NCBI RefSeq assembly: GCF_024323335.1
Contig: NC_066583.1
Location: 412,188,031 to 412,252,030 of the forward strand
DNA length: 64,000 nucleotides
Reading direction: 5' to 3'
DNA from: Lathyrus oleraceus
Lineage: Eukaryota; Streptophyta; Magnoliopsida; Fabales; Fabaceae
The notes below the pieces were generated by a model that saw only the letters and a program-made list of their open reading frames with translations, ran no database searches and had not been told where the DNA came from. Of this stretch, positions 42,593-55,307 are shown in pieces. Positions within the stretch are counted from its first letter, which is position 1, and each line of letters begins with the position of its first letter. A program made the position numbers and the translations under genes.

Positions 42593-45504
42593 AGCTTTCA
42601 AATGATATGAGGATCGCCCATTTTTGTTAAGATTTTTGGACCTGCAACTCTGGCCGGAATTATCATACTCGCCGGACAAGACGGTGGTGTACATCACCGT
42701 CCCCGTTGCCAGATTGATTCTAGGCCGTGTGATCATGTTTCCAGATCTAATCATAGCCATCAATTGTTATGACCTTTTTTAATTCAATATGTTTCTCAGT
42801 TGACTAGAGCCTTTCCTGCGCGCGCATCTCTCCTCCCTTGGATGTGCCACCTCATTTAATGAGGTTGATCCAACGTGCCAGACTTTTTCCTATTTTTTGA
42901 TTTATTCATTTTATTTTCTTTATTTCATTTTATTTCAAAAATTCATATCTCTTTCATTTTAAATCCAAAAAATATGGGACCAATTGCATTATTTTCCTTT
43001 TTAATTCTAGTTTCTGAAAATGATTTTTAATATTTTTTATTTTGTCATTTAATATTTTTTATGAATTTTTTCTTTTCTGGTTATTTTTAATTCATTTTAA
43101 ATAGTTTCCAATATTCAAAAAATACAAAAATATTTTCTTAACCTCTTTGAATGATGATGGATCTATGAAAAAATATTCTCATCAATTTATTAATTGATTT
43201 GAGATTTATTTGAGATTTTAGTTCAATTAGGTTATTTTTATTCATTTTTAATTGTTTAAAAATAGTTTCTGGTTTCCAAAAATGCTGGAAAATTTTGTCA
43301 AACTTTGTTTGACTTTGTTGAACTTAGGATGATCCATTTGGACTTTTCCAAGTTGATTTGAAATGGATTTGAAGTTTGACCTTTATTTGATTATTTTAAT
43401 TCAAGTATTATTTTAATTCTCAAAAATGCCAAAAATATTTTATTTGTTTCTTGACTTCTAAGTTTCATTTTGCTTCTATTTACCATTGATTGACTTTGGT
43501 TCCATTCATTTTTAGTCAATATATTTTGCTTATCTCATTTGAATTTCAATTCATGTACACTCTTATTTATCTTCTTCTTCTTCTTTTTTTCTTTTTGATT
43601 AATGAGTTAAAGATTGGTGGTTAGCCTTGACATATGGGAGGCTTAACCTTCCTTGATTCAAATATAATTCATCTTGATCATAGATCAAGTGAATGGCTTT
43701 GCATTGAGGATAGGTTGCTTCTTGGTTAAGCAAAAAACCTAAATCAATACAAGATCATTCTTCTTTTCTTTTGGCATGGCAAGTTGTAGGAGCTTGGCTT
43801 ACTAGTCATGGTCTCTAACTTGTGTTTGTTGCCCATAGTTTTATTGACCGGCCTCAGATAGGTGTGACTACTACATTAGTCCACTTACGATTGCTTAACA
43901 TGGCGCTAAATTGCCTTATGGCACACTAACATTGACTATTAACACTAACTTTTAATTCAAGTCTTTAATTCTTGCAATTTACTTTAATGCAATTTAATTT
44001 CTTGCACATTAATTCATTTGCTTTTTCCCTTTTGCTCACTTGAGCTCATGTTTATGTTAATGCAATTTGCCTTTTGCTCACTTGAGCACATTATTGTGTA
44101 TATACTGTTGTGCTTGTTTTGTTTTGACTATGTGAACCAAATGCAAATGGACAAAGGACTTAGATTTTAGGACCTTACCTATGCTAATGGAGTTTGAAGA
44201 GCAACTAGGCCTCATGCCTTTAGAATGCTATAAATGTCAAAGAGCAACTAGGCCTCATGCCTTTAAAATGCTTAAAGCTTGAAGATGAACATTGAAAGGA
44301 CCAAATTCTAAACTCCCTGTTGTCCATTATTTATTTGTTTTATGGAACTTTTTGATTCGTGTGTTCTTGTGCTAGAGATTCCAAAACTTGCCCATTTGAA
44401 GAACCATTGTCATGAGCATCCAGAGTGAGAGATACAAAAGCCATTGGAAGATTCCTAGGAGCTTAATTGTTTTGTGTGCTTGATTGCTTGAGTTATATGT
44501 TATTTGCTTGCTAATTCCAAAGGATGGGAGTAACTTGGATCATCAATATGATCTCAAGAAGGGAACTCCAATGTGGTTTTCTTTCTCTTCCTTCATCTTT
44601 GTATGTTTAGGACCTTATCCATTCTTCTTCTTCCCTCTACTCTAACCCAAGCCAAACTTTTGTGCAAACATTAACCTTGTTTTCAAAATTAGAAACCTAA
44701 GCATTATGCTTTTGATTTTCCAACTTCTTTTCATAATACTTATTCTGAATTGAATCCTTAAGTCAACTTTGACCATGCTTTGTAAATACTTTTCATTGGT
44801 AAATACAACTCACTCAATTGTTTTGTGGTTTCACTTGCCACTTTTGCCAAAGCTTTTCATAAACATTAGCTATTAGGTTTGATTTATCCTAGAGGTTGAT
44901 ATAATACTCACCTATATCCTTAGTGATGGACTATAAGACTTCCATGCTTATTATAGGGTTAACCCCGCACTAGCATGTTGAAGCTCTCCTCACATGGTGG
45001 ATTTGTGGCTTTAGGTTGAGTTTTCTCCCTTTGATAACAAAAGACCTTAAGGATTTTGGACCAATCAATTCACCAACTTCTTTTGAGATTTTTACCCCGA
45101 ACTACGAGGTTTTGATCCTAATCTTTTTTAAGATGGTACGTAGGCAATGGACTTATCCATTCAAACACAAAATTGTAAATAATATGTACATTCTTCTCTC
45201 ATCTCCTCAATCATGTTTGCACCAATATTTTTCACAAATACCAACCTACCTTACAACCATTGTGAAAAGGGATCCCTTAGAGTACTAAGGATGTTTTGGG
45301 TGCTTAAAACCTTCCCATTGCATAACCAACCCCCTTACCTTGATCTCTGACATTTTTATTAGTTTTTGATTTGATAAAACTTCTCGGTTTTTTTTCGCTT
45401 TCTAACCTTTCCTTTGGATAAATAGAAGTGCGGTGGCGACTCGAATTGTATGATTTACTTTTGATTTAGTCAATAAATCTAAAGGTAATGAATACCCCGC
45501 TACA

Positions 45505-46792
45505 AAGAGCAACTAGGCCTCATGCCTTTAGAATGCTAAAATTGTTGAAGAGCAAATAGGCCCCATGCCTTTAGAATGCTTAATCTTGAAGTTAAATTGA
45601 AAGGACTCATAATCCAAACTCTCTCTTTGTCCATTCCTCTTATTGCATTGTGAACTTTTTGATTGTTTGTTCTTGTGTGATAGGGATTCCAAACTTGAGC
45701 GAATTAGAAGGACCGTTGTCATGAACATCCAAGTTAAGAGAAACAAGTCCAATTGGAAGATCCTAGGAACTTGATTGAATATTTGATTGATTTCTTGAAT
45801 TAATTGCTAAGTCCAAAGGAAATGAGCAACTTGAATCATCTATATAATCTCAAGAAAGGGACTACAAGGGTTTTATTCTCTTCTCTTATCTTTGCATGTT
45901 TAGGACTAGCCCTTCTCTTCTTCTCTCCACTCTAACCCAAGCCAAACTCATTTTGTGCAAACATTGACATTGTTTTCAAAACTAGAAACCTAGGCATTAT
46001 GCCTTTGATTTTTCAAACTCTTTTCATTAATACTTATTTTGAATTGAATCTTAAGTCAACTTTGACTTCCTTTTGTGAATACTTCTAATTTGTAAATACA
46101 ACTCACTCAAGTTGCTTTTGTGGTTCCAAAGACCACCTTTGTCAAAACCTTTTTCATAAAATATTAGCCATAGGTTTGAGTTATCATAGTGGTTGATGTA
46201 AACCTCACCTTATCCTTAGTGATTGGACTATAAGTCTTCCATACTTATTATAGGGTGGATCCCTCACTAGTATGTTAAAGCTCTCCTCACATGGTGGATT
46301 GTTGGTTTAGGTTGAGTTTTCTCTCTTTGATAACAAAAGACCTTAAGGCTTTTGTCAAATTAATTCACCAACCTTTTTGAGATTTTTACCCCGAACTACG
46401 AGGTTTTGATCCTACCTTTGTGATGGTACGTAGGCAATGGGTTTATCCATTCAAACAACAAAGTTGTAAATATTGTATATTCTTTTCTCATCTCCCCAAT
46501 CATGTTTGCACAAATATTTTCACAAATACCAACCTACCATACAACATTTGCAAAAAGGGCTCCCTTAGAGTACTAAGGATGTTTTGGGTGCTTAAAACCT
46601 TCTCATTGCATAATCAACCCCCTTACCCAGATCTCTAACATTTTTATTAGTTTTTGATTTGATAAAACTTCTCGGTTTTTGTTTGCTTTCTAACCTTTCC
46701 TTTGGATAAATAGAAGTGCGGTGGCGACTCGAATTGTATGATTTACTTTTGATTTAGTCAATAAATCTAAAGGTAACGAATACCCCGTTACA
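45505..46792 (+). repeat. Extra partial LTR at the outer 3' end of element C
   Basis: 1.29 kb, starting AAGAGCAACTAGGCCTC, matching 24766-26009 of the 5' LTR and the end of 40608-45504. It is markedly closer to the 5' LTR (about 3 differences in 180 bases around 46390-46560) than to the LTR directly upstream. It carries the terminal CA next to the TTGTT duplication, so it is the tail of the original 3' LTR. Its start coincides with a short repeat that occurs twice within the LTR. Confidence 0.85.
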
Positions 46793-46797
46793 TTGTT
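46793..46797 (+). other. Target site duplication (right) of element C
   Basis: TTGTT following CCCCGTTACA, pairing with 21164-21168. Confidence 0.85.
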
Positions 46798-48003
46798 GAA
46801 CTGACATGGACTGATTATTGGAAAGTATTGGAATAAAGGATGATACTTGATAATGATGTTGACGTGGTTGCTGCCTTATTCTAACATGAGGCCTCCTCTG
46901 CCTCCCAACTGATACTGCATTGGTTTCTCCTTCCTTCTTTCTAGCGAAACTTCTACCATATTTCTTGCTTGACAATACCTCTTCCTTAGACAATCGTCCC
47001 TCTCGGACACCCTCTTCTAACCTCATCCCCATGTTTACCATTTCGGTAAAATCACTGGGGGCACTAGCAATCATTCTTTCGTAATAAAATGAACTCGGGG
47101 TCTTAAGGAAAATCTTTGTCATCTCTTTTTCTTCCAACAGAGGATTAATCTGAGTAATAAGCTCTCTCCACCTCTGGGCGTACTCTTTGAATGTCTCTTT
47201 ATCCTTCTGAGACATCGACCTCAATTGGTCCCTATCCGGCGCCATACTCATATTATACTTATAGTGCTTCACAAAAGCCTCACCCAAATCATTGAATGTG
47301 CGAACACTTGAATTATCTAATCCCATGTACCACCTCAGAGCGGCACCAATCAGGATGTCTTGAAAGTAGTGAATCAATAACTGATCATTATCAGTTTGCG
47401 TCGACATTTTCCTGGCATACATGATGAGATGGCTAAGTGGACAAGCATTTCCCTTCTACTTTTCAAAGTCAGTGACTTTGAACTTCATCGGAATTTTGAC
47501 ATTTGGCACTTAGCAGAGTTCAGCAGCACTCTTACCAAACAGATCTTTTCCCCTCAAGGTCTTCAACTCCTTTCGCAGCTCAAGGAATTGGTCTTTCATC
47601 TCATCCATCTTCTCATAAACATCCAGACCCACAGACGGCTCAGAATGGTAGATGGTGTCCTCAACACGAGCCAAAGTGTGAACAATTGGAGGCGGAACAG
47701 ACATGACTGAGCTATATGTCGGCATGGAAGCAAAAGTAGGCGCAAACCCTTCGAGCACAAAGTTCGGCGGCATCCCCCATGGGAATGCGGTAGGCATAGT
47801 AGGAGAAAATTGAGTGGCAGGCACGACTGAGGTAACAACTTCTGAAATGACAGTCCTTTGAGGATGGGGGGTTGTAGGCGTTGGAGAAGATTGACTCTGA
47901 GCAGCTATCATAGACTCCATCATGGCAGTCAAACGAGCAATATCATCCTTCAACTTTCTCCAAATGTTGTATCGGTGAGTCAGCTTGGCTGAAGCACAGA
48001 AGA
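46798..48003 (-). pseudogene. gag: Gag N-terminal and capsid part, element B
   Basis: Minus-strand gag starting near AKLTHRYN (about 48000). Landmarks: a P/T-rich linker with TAFPWGMPPNFVLEGFAPTF, VYEKMDEMKDQFLELRKELK, then capsid MYARKMSTQTDNDQLLIHYF, RWYMGLDNSS and FKEYAQRWRELI. It is cut in the Q-rich region by element C and resumes at 21168. In-frame stops at 47512-47510 and 47458-47456 separate the two halves. The W of FPWGMP shows that the TAG in C at 28936 is a mutated TGG. Confidence 0.88.
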
Positions 48004-48238
48004 ATAACCAATAAGACATCTGGCTGAAGAAAAACCTGTTATGCAAATGATGCATGAAATGCAACGCTTTGATTTTTTTTATTTTCAAGGAACATACTAT
48101 TTTATTTGCGAATTTATAATAACGATTGTAACAATTTGATTTGACCATAAAAATCTCTTTTATTCATATAATTTGGAAGGATTACACTAAGTATAATTTC
48201 AGAAACCAAAATACAGATATAAGATAAAAGGAAACTGA
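48004..48238 (-). other. Spacer between ORF1 and gag, element B
   Basis: AT-rich, no coding signal; it corresponds to 28407-28680 in element C. The open frame that runs through it upstream of gag has no family similarity. Confidence 0.5.
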
Positions 48239-49747
48239 TCATCCTAAGGATCCCTTAACAACAATGTCAGATGATCTAGCTGCTGGTGGGTATTTCCTTT
48301 GCATGCGTCGAATCTCGGACTCAAAAGAGGTCTTCATCTGAGCCTTCTCGAGGACAAGCTGATCAACAATCTTCTTCCAAGTATCGAAAGGATGAGGCAT
48401 ACTATAGGAAAATGGACCCTCTGGCTCTCTCTGTCCCTTTACTGCTTGGTCTTCAATAAGTTCAATACGCGCATCTTTGTCCTTAGACTCAAGCTGCAAC
48501 TCCTCATGCCTTCGGATCAAAGCATGGAACCGCTCTTCCCACATATCCTTCTCTTGCTTCATCTTAGCGAGTGCATCTTCCAACTCCTCTACATCTTGGT
48601 TAGGGAGAGTTAATGGCTCAACCACAACAATAGACATAGGTCTTTCACAAGCGTAAGGCATCTTCAACTTCAAATCTCTCTTTTTCACCCAAGAAGTGTA
48701 AGCTTACAAAGTTACACAGTTGCACGGACCAAGCTCGGATCTTCCTTTCATATGCATATTATGCCAAGCATGTACCATCTTCTACTTAAAATGTTGGGGA
48801 TCTTTACCCTCTTGATAGAAAAGGCCTTCTATCTGAGTGTTATTAGGTTTGTCTCTCAAGGGGAACCCAAGTTGACGACGAGCCAAAGTAGGGTTGTAGT
48901 TAATTCCTCCTTGTGTACCAATGAGAGGCACATTAAAGAATTCATCACAACTATCAATATTATCCAAACTACTCAATGTGGAGTCATACCAAACTATATC
49001 ATCATTAGTGAGAGACATAAGTCTCTGAGACCACCGTAGACATTGTTTGTTCTCCACAAAAGCAGGCATCTGAGGCAAGTGCAAAATAAACCACTTGTAC
49101 AGAAGAGGAACATAGCAAACAATAGTTCCACCACCTTTAGAATTTCTTAAATGCAAAGAGAAGTACATATCACCCAACAAAGTAGGCACATGATTCCCAA
49201 TAAAGATTCTAATGGCGTTAACATCAACAAAACCTTCAATGTTAGGGAACAAAGCAAAACCATAGATGAGCAACACAAAGATGGCTTCTAAAGCATGCAC
49301 ACTACCGGCTTGAGCAAAGGCAATAGCTTTCCCAATAAGGATCTCAGAAGTCAACCCAAACATTCCTCCTTTCTTCACCCGATGAGCCTCAATCTCAGAC
49401 TTCTTCCGATGAAGAGCTTCAGCTATAAGATGAGATCTAGGAATCTCCTCCAATCCATTAAAAGGCACTTTGTTATAAATGGGTATTCCCAATAGATGGG
49501 CATACTCCTCTAACGTATGCATAACTTGATAATCGGGAAAAGTGAAGCAACGATAGAGAGGGTCATAAAACTGAACCAACACACTCAAGAGCCATTCAAC
49601 TACATCAGCAGATAACATAGATAGAAGCTACCCATAATGTTGCTTTAAGTCCAAGGGATCTAATACAAAAGATGATAGATTCCTTAACTCTTTCAAGTCG
49701 GGACATCTGAAACTGTACTTCTTAGTGTTCCTTCGTCCATAATCCAT
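48239..49747 (-). pseudogene. Ogre ORF1, DUF7745-like protein, element B
   Basis: Begins with ATG at 49747 (MDYGRRNTKKYSFRCPDLKE) and shares the C homologue's landmarks: VQFYDPLYRCFTFPDY, TLEEYAHLLGIPIY, GFVDVNAIRIF, GGINYNPTLARRQLGFPLRD. The C-terminal third is charged and helical (KMKQEKDMWEERF, KIVDQLVLEKAQMK). It lies between leader and gag on the same strand. In-frame stops at 49630-49628, 48784-48782 and 48706-48704 break it. About 500 codons if read through. Function unknown; assignment by eye. Confidence 0.82.
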
Positions 49748-50600
49748 GGTCTGAAAATATTTGCAAATAAAACTTCAGTTCCTTGAACTTATTTTTTGTG
49801 TGATCAATGTCATGATGCGCATGAATGCATGAATGCAACAATCACAAGTAAGGGATCACACACAAGGCAAACAAATAAAGGTCAAGGGATGAATCAAGTC
49901 ATTATCAAGATCAATCATCCATTTTGGTGGATTATGGTTTTCACCTTATCAACACCAACGTTCAATTGATATTGACAAGACTTGATTGGATCAAACAAGA
50001 ATCAAAGGTTTGTTGTGAGTCACGAGCATGGGGGTCAGGTTAAGAACCACCCCAAAGGAGTGTACTAAGGATAAAACCTGTAGATCATGTTCTAAAAAGT
50101 TCCTAGAGTCTTAATTCCATCTATCAGATACTATAGGTTAGGATGACTGACTCATCAACCCATAGTATTCTCAAGAGAAACTCGTTTGGGTGTAGTATCG
50201 CGTAACAATTGTTACCAAGTCTACACTTGAGTAGTCTCTGCACTACGTCCTAAATAGGCCAAGTTGGGTTAAATGTTCTACGGTTCTCATCTTCTCGGAC
50301 CCCAAATCGGAGAAAGTAATGCCTAACCACAAATAACTTGTGTGACATTCATAACTCCAAAAGGGTCTCCACTGAGTAGATGGGTCTCAAGCCAGCTTGT
50401 TAAAGACTAATCCACACAAGTCGAACATGACTATACTATCCTCATATCTTAATTGCACTCATGTTCGGGTTAGAACTTATCTCACCACTCAGAGATCACC
50501 AAGCACAACAAGAAAATTATATCACACAAACAAATATACAAACATCAAATATACAATTATATACACATAAAAAAGTAGGCTAAACCCACTGAGGACTACT
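49748..50600 (-). other. Leader of element B, no gene seen
   Basis: About 850 bp between the PBS and ORF1, homologous in outline to 26034-26942. Direct ATGAATGCATGAATGCA repeats lie just before ORF1. Confidence 0.6.
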
Positions 50601-50617
50601 CCTCAGCAGAGTCGCCA
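50601..50617 (-). promoter_or_regulatory. Primer binding site, element B
   Basis: Minus strand TGGCGACTCTGCTGAGG, nine bases after the LTR end. It is one transition away from TGGCGACTCTGCTGGGG. Confidence 0.88.
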
Positions 50618-50924
50618 CTTAATTTCTGTAGCGGTACATTCATGACCATTAAGCTATGGATGAACTTAACGTCAATAAAACCATAGTCTCCACCGCACAT
50701 TTATTGTTGCCAAAAGAAAAGGGAAAAGTACGAACAAAACCCAAAGGTAAGAAGTTTTGAAATCAAAACTAATAAAATGCCAGAGATTACAGGTAAGGTG
50801 GTTGGTTACACAGAGGGAAGGTGTTAGCACCCAAAGTGTCATAGGTACTCCTAGAGAGCCTTTTTTTATGTGTGTTTGTGCTTTGGTATAAAAGATATTT
50901 GCAATAAATAGGGTTTTGTGTTTG

Positions 50925-50994
50925 ACAAGACCTTCGGACTTGTGCCTACGTACCAACATAAAAATGAGGGATCAAAACCTCGTAGTTCGTGGTA
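50925..50994 (-). other. CTACG/CGTAG module with hairpin, B LTR
   Basis: Minus strand GAACTACGAGGTTTTGATCC, then GGTACGTAGGC and hairpin ACAAG-T-CC-GAA-GG-T-CTTGT: five pairs, a T-T mismatch, two more pairs. Confidence 0.6.
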
Positions 50995-53785
50995 TCAATT
51001 TCAAAGTGAGTGGGTTGCTTTTAACAAAAAATTTAAATTTAAAAGCGGCAAAAAAGGCCTAAAAGAGTTTGAATGAGTGTTAGTTCTTTTTGTCTTTTTT
51101 GAAATTTTAAGTCAATATGATTAGATTCATTTACAAGTTTGATTAAAGAAAAGAGTTTAAAAATGCAATGGCATAAGGCTAAAGTTTCTAGTTTGCAATA
51201 AAGTATAAGTTTAGAAATCACAAGCAAAGAATATTTTGAAAGGCGAGAGAGATTTTAAATTTAAGAATGGGAGGAGATGAAGAGACTAATCCTAAGCAAC
51301 AATTTAAAAGTTAAGAGTCGAAAAGATCTGACCAATGGGATGCAATCCAATAGACAAGAATGTCATATAGAAACCCACTTTTCCTTTGGACTTTAAAATC
51401 AAGCAATATCAATAAGCAAGCAAGATGAAGAGCAAGGGATCAAATAAAGATAGCCACATCCAAGCTAGCAACTTCATAGTCTTCTTCATAATCTTCCCCA
51501 TGTATCCAATGACATACAACTTGAATGGCTCAGAATAAGGCATTAGACACAGGTTCAAAGTAACATTTGTATCAAGACCATGTAGCAGATGAACTCATAG
51601 GGATCTCAATACTTGCACCAGATGAAAGTTCAATTCACAATGAGTTGGTTTCTGAAAAGTTGGCACTGGCCAAGTCCTTTTGCATAGGGAGTGTTGCCTA
51701 ATTCTAAGTCCAAGGCTCAAATCAAATCCAACAGTCCACACACACATTTTTTAAGAGTTTTTGTTGTTTATTATGTACTTTAAGGTCCTAAGACCACAAT
51801 CACACATAAGATACACAAACAAGTATATACAAACACAATATATGGCTCAAGTGAGCAAAGTGAAAATGACATAAACATAAACAAGTCAAATGATATGTAT
51901 TGTGGCAAATGATAAATGGCTTGAATTTAAATTTCATAATGTAAATGACTTAAAATTAAAAGTTAGTCAAATTGTTAATGGATTAGAAGTTAGTGAAGTT
52001 TTGCTTTCCAATTATTTTAGTCATTCTTTGGAGAACACTCAACCCTCTATTCACAAGCATGGGTCCTTGAACCAAGACTTCTCCCAAAGGAAGGAAAAAA
52101 GGCCAAGTTTCCATACAATACCATGAAAGGGGGGAGACTTCCAATCTCACTTACTAGAATGATATGCCTTTGTGTCAAAATTTAGCGCTATGTTAAGCAA
52201 TCGTAATTGAACTTATGTAGAAGTCAGAACTATCTGAGGTCGGGCAATGAAAATTTTGGTGTTAATGCATATTAGAGATATGGTATAATGAACCATACTC
52301 CTAAAACATTTCACACACAAAAAGAAAATAATTAACGGGTGGACCTAATCTTATTCATACTTGTATGGGTTTATGAACCAATTAGCCTTAGGATATTGAG
52401 ATGTCATTGGCCAATGAGAGGAATGAGATAGAAAGGGATTGAAGATGAAGAGGGAGGGTAAAGGATACAAACACAAATTGGTCATGGGAGGAATTTCATC
52501 AAATTAAAATCATTCATTCATTTTGGGAGATGAAATGTACATTTCATCAATCCCCTAAATCCAATGATTTTAATCCAATAAAAGTCAAATCAACCTTGAC
52601 CAAGGCCCAAACACAATAGTCAAACCTCACACATCAATAAAAATGGTTCAACACAATTTATTCATAATTAAACAAATTAAAAATAAATTAAAAATGCATT
52701 AAATTAAATTATGTTTTATCAAAAACCTAAAACCTCTTCAAAACACCAAATAAATGGCCAAGAGATTTATCATGGGTCAAACAAGGTCAAAGGACCTTGG
52801 AGAAAAAATTTCACTATTTTTGAAAAGTCAGAAGTATTTTTAAACAATAAAAAATATGCATAAAAATAATTAAATTATGAAAAATATCAATATTGATCCA
52901 AAAAATAATTTTAATTCAGAAAATGAAAGAGAAAAATATTTGAAAATGTTTGGTGAAAGTCCCATAGTTTTTAGATCAATAATGAAATTAATATGAATTA
53001 ATGAAAATAAAGCAAATAAAATAAAAATTCAAAAATTCAAAAATACGTGGACCATCTGATCTCCCTCATTAATTGAGGTGGCAGATCAAATGGTCCAAAA
53101 CGCGCGTTCTACATGGTCCTGAGTCAAATGAGCAACGCACGTGGTAATCACAACCAACGCCCCAGATTAAAACATTTTGAATGGATCATGTGGTTGAGAA
53201 GCTTGCCAACACATCGCCGAAGCCAAAGCTCCGGTCTTCTTCTCCGATGGACCTCACCAGACTTGTCCACTATCAACCATCACCAAAATGAAAAATAAAG
53301 ACATGGATTTAAAGAAAAATGTTCAGGAGCTCGAATCTGGCCTCAATTTTGTCTAACTCCAAGTATATAAGAAGATACAGGGAGTTGAATTTTGAGTATC
53401 ATGAACTGAGTTGCTTCGATTTGACCTCAAAGCAACTCAATCTTGTTGCCTATATTGTTAGGACTTCATACAACCAAAAATCAACAAGAATAGTGGAGAA
53501 ATAAGAGAGAATCGAAGAGTGGAAGTTTCTGAAAATTCACCTTCGAGTTGATCCAATTTGACTTGATCTTGATCTGGATTTGATAGCTTTCTCCTCCTCT
53601 TGCTTGTAGAAACCAAATGAACTAAAAATGGAAGTGAATTTCTGGAGTTTGAACTTCCAAACAAAAGGTGAAGTTCAAGCTCGATTTCAAGAGAAATCTC
53701 GAAAAATTCTATGGCAGTAAGGGTTTGCAGAGGTCTAGCAAAGCTTGGGCAAGGTGTTGATGATGAATATGAAGCCTTAAGCTTG

Positions 53786-53793
53786 TTTAAATA
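53786..53793 (-). promoter_or_regulatory. TATA-like site of the B LTR
   Basis: Minus strand CCTATTTAAACAAG, about 1.5 kb into the LTR, at the place where element G has GGCTATACATA and CCTATAAATACA. Confidence 0.5.
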
Positions 53794-55307
53794 GGCAAGG
53801 TGTTTGATATTTACACCACTTGAAAATTGGACAAAAATAGTAATTCACTTGCATGGGTGCACGGGCAATCATTTGGGCCTCAAGAGTGATGCAATCCACT
53901 TCCAAATCGTGTACAAGGTCTGCTGAAATCATCATGTGCAAGCCTGTAAATGGAAATGATCATGTGAAGTTCAATCTTGCCAAAACACTTCCCATAATGA
54001 AACCATGCGCAAGTCCTTTAATTTTAGTCCAAATTAGATGATCATGGATGTTTTGGAAAGGTGAGATCAAGGGGAACAACTTTCATGTTGAACAATATTT
54101 CATTTTAAGCTTTCTTAATGAAGAATTTTAAGGTAGAAGTTTGGGAAATCAAACATATTTGAAAATTTTCGAAGTCCCAAGTCAAATGTTCATTTCTTCT
54201 ACCTTGAATAACTTTTTCTATGGGATTCAAATGAGAAACGTTCCTTCATAAAAGTTGTATCTCTTTCAAACCTATTCAATTTGGTCACCAATTTGACCTC
54301 ATTTGGATTGGGCATGAAGGAGTTATTCATTTTAGTAGTTGAGGAAAATCATTTGTTCAATGGTAATGGTCCAAAATGACCTTTAATGTTTCCTCTTGGC
54401 ACATGCATTTACAAGTTGAATTTGAACTTCCTCCAAACATCAAAGTTGAAGTAGACATATTGAAACTGATCATGGAATTTTAATGGATCTTATCTCATAA
54501 AAATGGAGCAAGTTGTGATCTTGGGAAGTTGACCTCCAAATTAGGGTTTAGACAAAATGACCTATAATCTTTCACCATAAAAAATGACTTTCCAAGCAAA
54601 AATAGCTCTTGACTTCAACGTGAAAGTTGTTTAGAATGTAAGTTAGAGTACCGTTTCTCTTGGAATAATTTTCATATGACAAATATTGTAGGAGATAGGG
54701 ACTAGGGAACCCCAGTTTTGACTAGTTGACTTCCTCTGATCAACCACCATGAACCATCTTGCTAGCTTGACATTCTATTGACTTTTGGGACTCATGGAGG
54801 ATCATATATGCACAAGATGATGAAATTTGAGACATCCCTTGAAATATTTGATCAATTGCTAAAGAAACTTGTTGAAGAAGTCACATAAGATACCCAGATG
54901 AATTAGGGTTTCCAAGGTAAACCAACTCCAAACTCTTGATGATTTGTTGATCAAAATAACATGTGAAGATCATGGGGATTCATATATGATATTTAGAGAT
55001 AATGTGGACCAATTATTGATTGAGGTCCTTGCAATGAGGGTCTTAAACCCTAGATATGAGCTTGATAGAACATAGGTGAGCATGCACACTACCTACAAAA
55101 GAGTTAAACTATACAATGACATATTTTGGTATTTTGGTTAGTAAACAAAGAAAAATGAAGTATGATACAATCAAATATGCTTGGTGACCTCTCCCAATTC
55201 AAACCCAATGAATGAGGGGTAAGGAGGATGTCAAGTTGTGATCCCAATGTTAATGCATATGATGAGAATAACATGAGGGATCTTAGGGTCAAAATTAGGG
55301 TCTTACA

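Larger units (their letters stand above)
40608..45504 (+). repeat. Element C full-length inner LTR
   Basis: 4.90 kb, homologous over its whole length to 21169-26009, ending CCCCGCTACA at 45504. About ten differences can be counted in the first 130 bases against the 5' LTR and more further in. It carries TATAAATAAG (42126), TAAGGCGCCTTA (42164-42175), the 20-bp palindrome (42573) and a second palindrome-like ACGGTGGTGT/ACATCACCGT (42681-42700). Confidence 0.9.
21169..46792 (+). mobile_element. Element C: near full-length Ogre retrotransposon
   Basis: Flanked by TTGTT direct repeats. It begins TGTAAGACCC and ends CCCCGTTACA. Contents: 5' LTR, PBS, leader, ORF1, gag-pro, intron, pol with RT, two RNase H domains (one region duplicated), integrase, hairpin array, 3' UTR, PPT, a full LTR (40608-45504) and an extra partial LTR (45505-46792). 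At 25.6 kb it is in the size class of Ogre elements from Fabeae. All ORFs carry stops, so it is a dead copy. Confidence 0.92.
17652..55307 (-). mobile_element. Element B: Ogre retrotransposon, minus strand, interrupted by C
   Basis: Reading on the minus strand: 5' LTR 55307-50627, PBS, leader, ORF1 49747-48239, gag from about 48003, interruption by element C (46792-21169), rest of gag-pro 21168-19102, intron, pol 18843-17652, then cut by the Y LTR. The rest of pol, the 3' UTR and the 3' LTR lie left of the window. B itself sits in element F: the flank after 55307 begins ATGGT. Confidence 0.88.
50627..55307 (-). repeat. Element B 5' LTR
   Basis: 4.68 kb, on the minus strand TGTAAGACCCTAATTTTGAC to GTACCGCTACA. 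It belongs to the same subfamily as the LTRs of element G (58480 and 62327) and is distinct from the C LTR beyond the first 40 bases or so. It contains a TATA-like site at 53793, a CTACG/CGTAG module with hairpin ACAAG...CTTGT (50994-50925) and AATAAATGTGCGGTGGAGAC near the end. No gene is supported inside. Confidence 0.9.

Noticed and set aside
40608..45504. Interpreting C as two tandem elements sharing an LTR
   Set aside because: No PBS or coding sequence follows 45504; the next sequence is a partial LTR tail, so there is only one internal region.
53113..54041. Plus-strand short ORFs inside the B LTR
   Set aside because: They are antisense to the LTR, short and without family similarity; G LTR homologues do not keep the frames.
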